Assembly: GCA_025024175.1 (NCBI GenBank)
Contig: QCXZ01000003.1
Coordinates: 22,278,392 to 22,342,391, forward strand
Source of the DNA: Rhyzopertha dominica
Lineage: Eukaryota; Arthropoda; Insecta; Coleoptera; Bostrichidae
Direction of reading: 5' to 3'
Length of the DNA: 64,000 bases
Shown: piece after piece, positions 23,901 to 35,900 of the stretch
Position numbering within the stretch: the first letter of the stretch is position 1
How the letters are laid out: the number at the start of each line of letters is the position of its first letter
Program-made: the position numbers and the translations under genes
The notes under the pieces: model-generated
The model's database searches: none
The model's input: the letters and a program-made list of their open reading frames with translations, nothing else
What the model was told of the DNA's origin: nothing

Positions 23901-26900
23901 TCCTCTGGCATTTTTTCACCATTCCACACTTTAACTAATAGTTTGTGTATTCTGTTTGCTAGCGTTCCTCCACCGTTCTTTATTAACTCATAATATATAT
24001 ATAATTCATTACATTTTATTTAATGTAAGAAATAAATACGAGGATGCTATGAAAAATTATTGTCATACTGACATAGATAATAAAATAATTATCGTTGTAA
24101 TTCAAAGTACAAAATAAACGGAACGCATATAAAAGATCGTTATAATTCATTACAAATACATCACCACAAATAACACATTCAAGTTTATTATTCATGACAG
24201 TGAACCCGTACTTCAAGTAATTGTCATCATAATGTCTATTTTTTTTTTGTTTTGATAAACTTTCGCTGCTACTTGTACTAGTGCGGAACAAAAGCACTCA
24301 AATAACTAATGAAAAGAATAAAATCAGAAAGCAGGCATTACTTCTAGAACGGTGGGGAGAGGCTTGACCACTTCTCGTCTTTCACACCTTCCCCACGGCA
24401 CTGTTATTACTTGTAGTAATTGCAGAGCTCTTGCTACTTTATTTTTTGATCAATATACGTAGTTCTAATACTAACAGTAAAAAAAAAAACTGGTAGATAG
24501 TTTTTAAAATAGGATTTGATTCTACTGACAGAATTTTATTATGGCGCCAAGGCTAAGGGGTCGCCAGACTTTTTAAATTTTTAAAGGGGTCACATAATCA
24601 AGAAGATTGAAAAACACTGATCTAGACTATTGAACACTTGAATAGCTCTATATATGTGTGAATCTTGTGTTTTTTTTAGTCTTACATAAATCCAAGTTTA
24701 GATTTTCCGCACTTCTTATATTGTATCCATGTATGTCACTGACAACAGTCATAGTTGTGTTAAACTTAATTTGAAAGTGAAGTATGTTATATTTCACTTT
24801 AACTTGTTCCAAAGTTTTTAAGTTTTTGATATTGAGCAGCTTCAGTTCATTAAATATTGAGTAGTGTGGCTGAAATATTGTAAAGGCCTTCCTTAGACTG
24901 ATGAACACCACTGCCACATATTTATTAAGGTTGAGTTCCCTTGATATTAACTCAATGAGAACGGTTGCTGCACTAACAGTTCCACCATTGGATTGAAAGC
25001 CATACTGATATTTATCAAACTGAGTAGTTGCAGCCAAGAAATCACTGAACCTTGCTTTTATAATCGTTTCCAGGATTTTTGAAAATACATTCAACAAAAA
25101 GATAGGACAATAATTATTAAGTTCATGTTTTGGCCCACTTTTATAATTCGGTATAATTTAGGCAATTTTTTTCATGACCCGGTGCAGTCGTGTTTTCAAT
25201 AGAATTAATGACTTTGCATACATCATCGAGGGTATATGGGCTAAGGAAAACAGATTTTTCACATTCTTGCTCCTTGAAGTTAATATTAGTGCATCCAATT
25301 TGCTTTGCAGATTCCACTCTTACCATGGCATAATGAGGCATTTGCAATTTAATGCCATTGTGTAATTTTTTTACCATTTTCAAATATTTGACTAATTTCT
25401 TTCTGTTTTACGGTGTTAGCACCCTTCGTTATATTATTAATCAGTTGCCATACCTTCCTGTGGTTGAACTTAACAGCTTCCAATCTCCTGTTTGCCCATT
25501 CTTTCTTTACATAAATTATTTACTAAATCTTTCGGCTTTTTTGAACTCATTTTCTGTGAATTGCTTGCCTACTAGTTTGACTCTCATAGAGTTTATCTCT
25601 TATGTTTATCTTATCAAGTAATTCCTTGATAACCCATTGGTTATTTTTTATTATGTTAACCTTAATCTCTCTTCTACTGCTTTCTTTTGCTTTTCCTAGC
25701 AATTGTAAGAAACCTTCAAAGCTTCTTCATCTATTCTTCCTCAAAGCTCAAAGCTTCTTGGTATTGCTTGGTCTTAAAGGTTTTGTATTTTATTGCAGTG
25801 GCTGACTTTACTTGTACTTTTCTTTTGATAGCAATAGCCATAGTGCTGTGATCATATACGGTGATCAATTAAATCAATAATGTAGTCACCGTAGTTCCTA
25901 CCCTCGTTGCTTTGTTCTTATTAAAATTCATTTTTAATTTGATAACCATTTATTTCAACAACATTTTTATAGTCCGTGGTCACATCATCCATTTTAAGTA
26001 GGTCTAGATGCATATCTCCAATAACAAGGCAATCATTTTTATCAATGGATTCCAGGATGTCTCCTAACTGCGTAATGAAAGAGTTAAGGTTACTCCATGG
26101 TGGTCCTTAACTTCTCTCCCAAGATTTTTACTTGTTCTGTATTGCAATCACTCATTATTGGCGATACATTAGTTTGAAAATTGATTTCCTTTGTAATGTA
26201 GATGGCAGCTCCTCCACTTCCAGTAGTATGGCAGTTATGNACTGCAACATATCCATTTAAGTTGAAGTATCGAGCTTCAACATTCAATAGGCAGGTTTCT
26301 GTTATGACTAGGACATGAACTGTATAATTAAATGACCTTATGAGTTCCTCTAGATCATCGCTCTTGTTTCTGACGCTTCTTATGTTTATGTATATTACAT
26401 TAAGCAAGTTAGCCATTACTTTTGTAGAAATAAAATACTTTTCACAGATATATACACCCAAAACAACAAACAAAAATTAGGACACAACAGAACGTATCCA
26501 AGAAAAAAAGAATGCAGAGGATTTCAGAGCATTTCCAGATCTCAAGTGCTTCTAATTCTTCAACCAACACAAAAAGCAGCTTTGTAGTTTTTATCTTCAT
26601 TTCATTTATAACATTTTATTTCGATATCCCACACGTATAGATCCACATGTATAATTTAAGTACTGAGTTGCTGGATTACCTGGTACCACACATGTTAATG
26701 TTAAAATAACTAAGTTACTGATTATCTTCATTTAGTAAACAACATTAGGGCTGTTCAAAATTTTTTTGGTTTTAATAGCTTATTACAGTAGAAAATATGC
26801 CTGCCTACCCATCGCCGCACACAAAACCGCAAAATTTTGAATGACATTTAAATAAAATAAGCACAAAGTTTGATCTTAAGAGGGAGGCTAGAAAACTATA

Positions 26901-29900
26901 CCCTGTGATGAGGCTAGAGCGTGAGGTAGAAAACCAAAGTGGGATAAGTATAAAACTTGCAATTTGCAACGAAATCAAATTAAATTGACTGGGAAGCTGG
27001 GAGGCGACTGTTGCATGTTTTAATGTCTTAAAAATAAATAAATTTACTTTTCTAGCATGGATTACTTATGACATCCTATGGGCGTCTACATCAAAAGCCT
27101 AGCCTCGTCATGAGGGGTTGTTTTCTAGCGTCTGCTTGGCATGCAAACTTTATAATAGAATAATATAAAATGTATTTGAAATTTTTCCATTTCGTTTGCA
27201 CCTGTACGTTTCTACAACAAATATGAGTACATCTAACACAAAATCAAGATTTTGTGAACAGGCCCATTATAAACTTTCAAATTTTAGCAATGCAGTTTCG
27301 TGTGCATTGAACAACAAGATTATAAAGTGACTTCGCTTTATCATGAAAGAAAATGTCTAAAGATGCTATGTTCGAATAACATAAGCACGGTTTCATTATG
27401 AAGGTTGCAGAAAAGCTTAGCTTTGCCATCCTAAAGTATAAGTCTGTAGGAACACCAGAATACCTATTTTTATGTACTGAGCAAAAACGTAAAAAAAAAA
27501 TAAGATGATCGACAGCATACTATGATCACTATTTCACATACCGCTACTTCTGTTAACAGAACGATACACAAACATATTTTCATAATTAACATGAATGCGT
27601 CATAACTTTTCTATGTATCTGAACAATGCTAATGCAAGCTATTTATTATAGTTATCCCAGTTAAAATTTATTTACCTTATTTTCAATGAAATGTCCTTTC
27701 CAAGCTTACTAAAGGGAAATAGTTGATATAATATAGTTAATGGTGTGTTCATTTAAATGACATGTTAAAACATTAAAACTAAATAAAATAAAGCATTATA
27801 TACATACCTTTTTCTCCTCAAAGCCAAGTGATTACAATGTTCTCTTTCATCGTCCGTAAAACTGTCATTGGCAGCATCCTCAGTACTTTCACGCTCTTCT
27901 TTAGGTTCTGAACACCTTCTTTTATGCAAGACTTCATCAGTTTCACTAGACATATTACCGTTGTCAGAGGACCTCGTATCGGTAAAGATATTACCGTTTA
28001 TAATGGCAGATACTTTGCGTCCAATTGTTTCTAATTTTTCATCGTCACTGTTGTACATTGCAGTTTCAGGCATATTGCTGTTCACTGCATCTGACTGGCT
28101 GAGTATTGTAGGGCTGGGGCTTCGAGAATCCATTCGAGTGAACACTTGAATAACTAGATTGAAAACAAATTGCAAAATTAATTAAACAATATCTTAAATG
28201 CTCGTACTTTTGCATTATTAATTTTGAAACCTCCTATCTGCTTTACATTTTTCTCATTCATAATTAGAACTTGCCAACGTTATGAAGAATGCAATAAAAG
28301 TAGAATTTTTTATGTAACTACCAGTAAACGATAACTAACACCTTAAATTCTTTCTTTCTTTGTGGCCACTGATCTCTAAAAATAAATGGATGTCGCTTAC
28401 CTACCAAAATGCATGTAAACTAATTGTGACAAATTGAAGCCACTTAAGCGCTTCACGCCGCTGGTCATTTTGCTAAAATTTTTACAAAAGCTCGCATCTG
28501 CCGCAAATGTGAACCTAACCTAAAAATACGGCATTTTGTTTGAACGCGCTGTTAAATTGATAGTACCATGCCCAGCAGCATGGTGGCACACGAGTTTCTA
28601 CTTGTCACAGTTTTGAAGGACTTATGGAAAATTAGCCAACACGTTCATTATTGTTCATATTTAGGTATATATGGGATAATAATTTAAACAAAAACTAATT
28701 TTTAATTTGCCAGATCTTTAGATGAACAAAAAGTATAAAATAAAATACTTATTCATGCACCAATAGACCTATCTCAATAGAGAATGACAAAGACACATTA
28801 ACACCATTACTATAATGATGAAGTAAAAAAGACTTATGAATGCACACGACAACTGTAGGACAATGGCCATTCCGATTGTTATCTTATACTTATGTACAGT
28901 TGCCAGACGTACAAGGAATTTCGTACTTCTACATATACAAGAGTCATTATCTGTATATTCAATACAAGGCAAAAGGTTTCGACGTATATTCCATTGCATT
29001 ACCATGACAGTTGATGACAAATCTATTTTGGTATCCATTATCAATCAAATCTTGCAGGTAATAAACAAGACCGACAAGGTGATTAAATGATTCTAATTTC
29101 GGAAGAATAATCATCAGCTACATAATAATGATTTTGCATGTATAACCTACCCAGCTTCCCAACTGCAATATACATTAATGCTCAAATTGAGGCCTTCTAT
29201 TTAAAATTAATGATTGACACATGAGGTTTAAAGTTCTTTTTTACTTCTGTAGCAAAAGCTTTACACTTTAGACATATAGTAATATTGTGAATTCTATCCG
29301 TCTAAAAAATTGTATCTGCGAACACCTTGTCAGTTTAAAACAAAATCACTGGCAAACAAAAAATCAAAAGATTTGAAGTGTTTTTTCCCCAAACAGGTAT
29401 GTTATGTCATTACTAGTAAACGAGATTAATAGGGAAAAAACAGAAACACCTTAAAACACNTCTTCACATGATCATTTCANTNATAATACTTCGCCAAATA
29501 AAAGGTTTGTCAATGACNCGAGGTGTTTCCAAGTGGTCAACCATCCAAATACTGAAATAAAACAGAAAGATTCCTTGAATTTCAACATTTTAGCTTTAGG
29601 CAATTCCCAACATACCCTCACTCTTCAGGAGGCAATCCACGACTATTTATAAATTTGGGATTTCTCTTCTTAAATAGGAATTTTAAATAAAATTCTGATA
29701 AAACAGGTGGGTCAATATGTTTTGTGTTACTGCCGGTATGTCTGTGTAATTCTTGTACTGTTTGCTATCAGTATCAGTCTTAAACATTTTGATCTTTTGT
29801 GTTTTTGATGTCAATGTCAGTGATCAGCGGTCTGATAAAAAATATGTAAATAAGTTTTTTTATTGTTTTAATTTAGTATTCTAAGACAACTCTTGAATTT

Positions 29901-32900
29901 TGAGATTTCTTTTTGAATATGTATGTGAAATTTTAGAGCGGAGTCTAGCCAAAAAGCTACATATTTGACTGTTATAGGTAATTAGGCATTCCAACGAACC
30001 GTCAAAGTGTCTTTAAAAATGGCGTCTGTAGGGTAAACAAAGACTGGACATCTCCGTTTAGCAAAAATTGAATAACAATAATAGCCGAATCACCTATGCA
30101 GATAACGTATACACAAAACTCAGTTACACACCTAAAATCTTTTAAACGATAAGTACAAAATACATGTAAACATACTATATCAAGTCTTTGTTTACCATAC
30201 AGACACCATTATTAAAGATACTTTGACAGTTCGTTGGAATGCCTAATAGTCTCTGGCTTGTCAGTGTTAGTTTGATTTTTTAGTCTTTACAGAAATTGTC
30301 AATTTTGTGTACATGAATTTGGTTTTGCGGCATTGTTGCTTGTGCAGATATCATGCTTTTTGAGTGTGTAAGTAACATCATTCAACAGAACAGTAGCTAA
30401 ATAAATAAATATAGTACATTCAGTGTTGGAATTTGCAACTCAACAACATAAATCTGAACAAATAGTTAAATATACGAACCTGGTTCAGTCTGCTGTGCAA
30501 CATAATGCAGGTGCACTATGTTGCCATTGTCACCTTCATCGTCGCCTCTAAATTCATGAAGAATTACTTTCTGAGAGTTAGTGTGCAAGTCAGCAGGAAA
30601 AACATGTCCTGACGGATTTGGACTAGGGCTCACATCGCTATCACTTCCATTCAGGTAATCCGTTTGAGTTTCAGCATTTATAACAAGTGATGTTCTGGCA
30701 GTTGAACATTTGGAGCATCCAGAACTTCGTGGTGAACCAGAATTTGTTCTGTGATGTCTTTTGCGTTTAAGTGATGTTTGTGTTTGTGCTGAGGTATGGG
30801 TTACTGATTCTGGTTTATTTGATGAATTTAGCTGTGTGTACAATGGTGCCTTTGTAGAATTCTAAAAAGAAACCCAGTGTTAAACAACAGGGTATAGATA
30901 ATAAAAATAATAAGCATTAATTCGTAAGACAATAGTTTTCAGTATTAGCATTCATATATAGATATTATAGTGCTCTACATTTTATTACTTCAAAATACAC
31001 ATATTTTTTAATTCTTGAATTCATTTTGTACATTATCACTGGCAGCAAACTATAGTCTTGAAGATGACTGGTATCAGAAAAATAAAAGTAAAAGTACTTT
31101 TGTTGACAAACTTTCCACATGTATTATTTGAGGCAGTATTATATTTTGTTCACCTATTACTCAATGGTTGTCTCGTATATTACCAAGTTCGAATTATTCT
31201 AAACATTTATAGGTGTGGTTGTGCCGTTTTAATCTCCTTTTACCTATATATAAAGTTAGCTGATGTTACATAATAAGATAAGTAAGATATGTGCAATCAC
31301 TATATAAATGTATTAATAAAGTATAAAAAGTGCATCCAGTGAATGAATCTTCAATCAACATGGTTATTTAATGGTTGAATTGAGGTACCTCAGTACATTA
31401 TATAAACATCATTCTGCAATCTGTGCTAGTCCATCCATAATATATCAATGCTCTAACATGTGACACATATCTACCAATCTACAGGCAATTGTATGTTCTG
31501 TACAGATGTACACAATTTTACAATTCAGTCAATCACAATGCTGAAAATGTTTTTAAAACTACTATTACTTATTCATGTGAATATGTGCAATAAATAATAA
31601 TAATAATAATATTCATTGCTATTTTCTGCATTGTGCTAATTACTTGGCTCAATATTATTTAAAATCATTCGTATTTGTAACAAATTCTAAATTAAATCAT
31701 TTAGAAATGCCAAATATATACAAAAGTTAAAGCCTTATTTTTTAACTAATTTTTGTAAATTAAGTTGTGGTATTCTAAATTTTCTTTTGATCACTAATTT
31801 GTGTATGCTGCTGGTATGAAGATTAACCTTAGCTTGAGGTCAAGTATGCTTGTTTTTTTATTGTGATTTCAATATTTGTTGAAATTGTTTACTTTCTATG
31901 TTATGTGTATTAAGTACCACCATAGACTTTGAAAATGAAACTATCCGGGAGAGATTTTCTGGTTTTGTGGCAGAACTTTAGTGCAGCAGCAGGACTAGGT
32001 AATGTTCTTCACCAGTGGATGGCATAAACAACCTTTCCAGCTCATTTAGCTTTCAAAGTCCAAGGCTGTACAAATGATAGCTTTGTAGCTGGAAGCACTT
32101 TACCTAAGGGAGTAAGTTGCTTCAGATGGTATTAATTTTTGGAGAAAATATATTAAAAAAATTGATAAGGTACAAAATCAAGACAAAAGATTTACGACAT
32201 ATAGTACACTTTTTGGAATTTATTAAATAATAATAAATAAAGCGATCCTACTTCCAATTTACAAGTATAACTAAATTAAAACAGTCAACACAGTCAAACA
32301 TAAGTATAGATACAGTATTGTGTGGTGTAGGAAAAGAATTTGTATTATATTTTTGACTTTACTATTGAGATAAGTGGGTTATTTAAGGATGCAAGATTTA
32401 TATTCAGTGTTGTTAAGTAATTAATTAAAATAACTGAAAATGTAATTGAATTACTTTCATAGTAATTGAAGCAGTAATTAATTATTTGCTCCACAATTGT
32501 AATTTATTTGTAATTGAATTACCCATTTTATTATAATTACAATTACATTTGACAGAACTATTTTTAATATTTTCAATCTATGGAAAGCTTAATTCCGATT
32601 AAAAACTAGTAGACAGGTAGATATTGAAAAGACTGTTTCCACAAGCAAAACTATTTTACATAAAAATCATTACATTGCTTTAGTGGATTAGTGTCAGTAC
32701 ATCAACTAAAGCTTCCGATGAAGTAGGATACAGTTTACCACAGTTTAAACTTAAATGGATTTGTTCTAACAAACACAAAGGAAATTATATCGCAGTTTGA
32801 GAACTGATCATGAGTGAAGCTTTTTGCCTTCAAGTTATAATATCCAGTAGAGGTGGGCATTTCGACTCTTCTCGGTGAGTCAGTTCACTGCATCTGCTTC

Positions 32901-35900
32901 TTTGAACTGAGCTGACTCAGTGAGTCGGCTCAAAAGAGCTGCAAGATCGCAATGGATCGCAGCCATATGAATATCGTTACGGCTCTCTCTCTCTCAGTTT
33001 CAGCTATTTGATCTAGACCGCTTTTTAGGGTGGCTTCTTTTTTCGTGTCCGAGGCGTACTTAAAGACTGGATTTACGTATTTGTTTTTGTTGGACAAGCC
33101 AAATTATCAAATCTAAAATTAAAACCGGAAGTAAACTTGATAACTCCCTCGTCTGTCCAGCAACAAAGTGGAAGAAATAATATGTTTAATTTGGTATATT
33201 TTTTTGAATTGTAGAGTTGTGTTTCTGTAGTTGTTTACATAATAATATTTTATTTTTTGTTACATACTATTTTTGTTGCAAACCCATATATTTACGTTTC
33301 TTAAAACGTCGACTTTCAGTCCCTGATTAATCTGGCTCATACCCTTAATATATATTTTATAAGTATGTACCAGTGTGTACCTAGTTAACATGTTGGGAAA
33401 AAGAATGCATAGAGCAGCTCTCCGGAGTCGTATCAATAAACGAATACGAACCAACGAACGATAGCTGCGTTCGGTCGTCACGTTGTCAGTCAACTCGGCC
33501 ATTCAGTTCAGTTCGGCACTGAGTCGGAGAGCTGCATCTATTGAAATAAGTGAGCTGCCTCAACAGCTCTTTTGAAAGAGTCGACTCTTCGATGCAGCTC
33601 ACTCCTGAGTTACACATCTCTAATATCCAGTCCTGGTAATTCATCTCTAGGATACATATTGTCAAATTTTTGATTATATGGAGCCAGANAATGTCAGCGA
33701 AAAATGTTTGACTTATAGAATTTTTNACTTATCTGAAANTAAAAAAATACTATTTGTAAGAGACTATCCTGCAATATGTAAGATTTCAAAAAAATATAAT
33801 GTCACATTCAGGGAATGTTTAGTTCTAATGGTCAAATTTTGAAACCTAGACGAAACAATTGGTCAGATGAACAATTTAAAAAACTGTTGTTTTTAAGACA
33901 TAACGGTGGTTTGTAATCTACATTAATAAAATTAAGAAGTATTATAAGTTAGATTATTAGTGACTACCGATTAGTTAGAATTGTTACACAAATAAATAAT
34001 TAGGATAATCAGTCTTGAGTCGATTAGATTGTTTATTAGTTTTGTATTATGTAATAAAATTATAGTGTTTTATTGTCAAAACAACTAGGTATGAGCAGGG
34101 GTACGGGTAACATATTATTGTTTTAAAAAATTTTCCAACTGTCTACCCTATCCTATCCAAAGAGTAGATGTAATAATTGATTATTTGAAATTATATCGAA
34201 AAATGTAATTGTAAGGGTAATTAATTACAATTTACCCAAAGTAATTGTAATTGTAAATAATTACACATTGCGAAGTAATTTTAACATCACTGTTCATATT
34301 TAGCAAGTAATTTAAATTGTGTTTCATGTAAACAGCCTCTAAGGGGTTTTTTCAAGGGGCACGTGTTGACGGTTTTATATTTTTCATGTCTGTTACGTTA
34401 AATTTGTGACCTGTTTCAATATCATGCAATGCTAGTGCAGATTTTTCTCCGTTTTTATTGTTTAAATGTTACATATGTTCTTTGAATCTAATATTAACAT
34501 TCCGTTTTACAGTGAGAGCATTTAATTTCAGAAATTCCAAATTTATTTAGCAAGATTTATATTAAATTTAAAAAACAAATTATTTGTATTTTATTGAAAA
34601 ATGTTAAATAAATCAGTCATTTATAAAAAAAGTACACTGGCGAAACTAAATGTTATGCTAATATTAAATTCAAAGAACATATGTACCACATAAACAATTG
34701 TATTGAAGCAGGTCACAACTTTAACACTATAGTACTATTGTCAAAAATATAAAACCATCAACATGCGCAAACTTAAACCCCTTAGAAGCTTTTTATATAA
34801 AACCCAATTTAAACTACTGGCTAAACATGTATCTTCCGTCCTTGAATAACCCACTTATCCCAATAGTAAAGTCAAAAATGTAATACAAATTCTTTTCCCT
34901 AACTACACAACACTGTATCTACACTTATTTTATGTTTCACCGATTTAATTTAGTTATACTTGTCAAACCACCGAAGAAAGCCGTGTAATTGAAATGCTAG
35001 CATTTGGCTTTGCCAATAGTTTTGACTACATACTATTTGATAACACTGATGCAGTTATATCCAAATTTGTTTATCCATTTCACTTAACAAATTCATATTA
35101 GGTATAAATTAAAAATTTAATGGCCCATAATGGAACTTACNGATTGTGGACTATCAGGGCTAGTCATACTGCATTCAGGACTGGTGGGTGTAGTGCTATA
35201 GCTAGTTCGCCTCCTTTCCAATTTCTTCATGAATGGCTGAATTAACCTTCTTTTGTATTGCAATTCCCTTTTTCGGCTTTCTTGCTTTTGTTGTTCAAGC
35301 TGCAATAGAACAGTTGACAGTTCCACATACAGCTGATTAACTCTTTCTAGTTTACGGTCGTAAAGTTCTTTTATATCTTGGATGTGTTTCAATTCAGTTT
35401 CCCTCTTAATAATCAACTGTTCCTCTTTCAACATGAATTCCTTCTTCCTCTTCTGTAAGTGAACTTTAAACTGAGTTATCTGCGTTTTAATTTCCTCCTT
35501 CCAGCTTTCCTGAGTTTTGAAAAACTGCTCGTCTTTGTACATGCTTAATATCTAAAATATAGCATACGTTAAAATCTAGATAATTTACGACAGAGCTGAA
35601 ACTGTACCTCCACCGCTGCAATTTCTAAATGGTTACAAATTAATTTAAAAGAAGGACGTTCTTTAGGATTCATTTTCCAACACATCTGCATTATAAGCCT
35701 AAATCCTTCTGGGCAAGTAGAAGGTATTGGTGGTCTTAGTTGTCCGCAACCTACCAAATACATTATGGCACTATGCTCCATGCCTTTATATGGCACTTCG
35801 CAGGTTAGTAATTCCCACAGTACTACTCCAAATGACCAAATGTCAACCTTTTCTGAACAGGGTAGTTCCTGTATTGCTTCGGGAGCCATCCACGCTACAG

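Larger units (their letters stand above)
21919..24619 (-). mobile_element. non-autonomous hAT transposon (ZBED-type), 2.7 kb
   Basis: The termini are CAGTGTTTTTCAA and its exact inverse, followed by partly matching subterminal sequence (GTGGGTCAC against GTGACCCC). A perfect 8-bp target duplication, ATCTAGAC, flanks it (21911-21918 and 24620-24627). Inside, on the - strand near the right end, is a remnant of a hAT transposase N terminus (24297-24150) with the phrase [12 protein letters not shown] and a BED-type CxxC. The rest of the transposase is gone, replaced by a LINE. It cannot move by itself. Confidence 0.93.
32261..34963. repeat. head-to-head Penelope-like fold-back, interrupted by nested hATs
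   Basis: The right arm, 34635-34963, reads on the + strand as the C-terminal end of a Penelope-like protein (YTGETKCY..., [28 protein letters not shown]). The left arm is its inverse, 34513-34301 continuing at 32404-32261. The two parts of the left arm join perfectly once the hAT at 32405-34292 is removed. The loop is ~120 bp (34514-34634). Each arm is truncated at its 5' side, toward the centre, and points its 3' tail outward. Confidence 0.8.
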
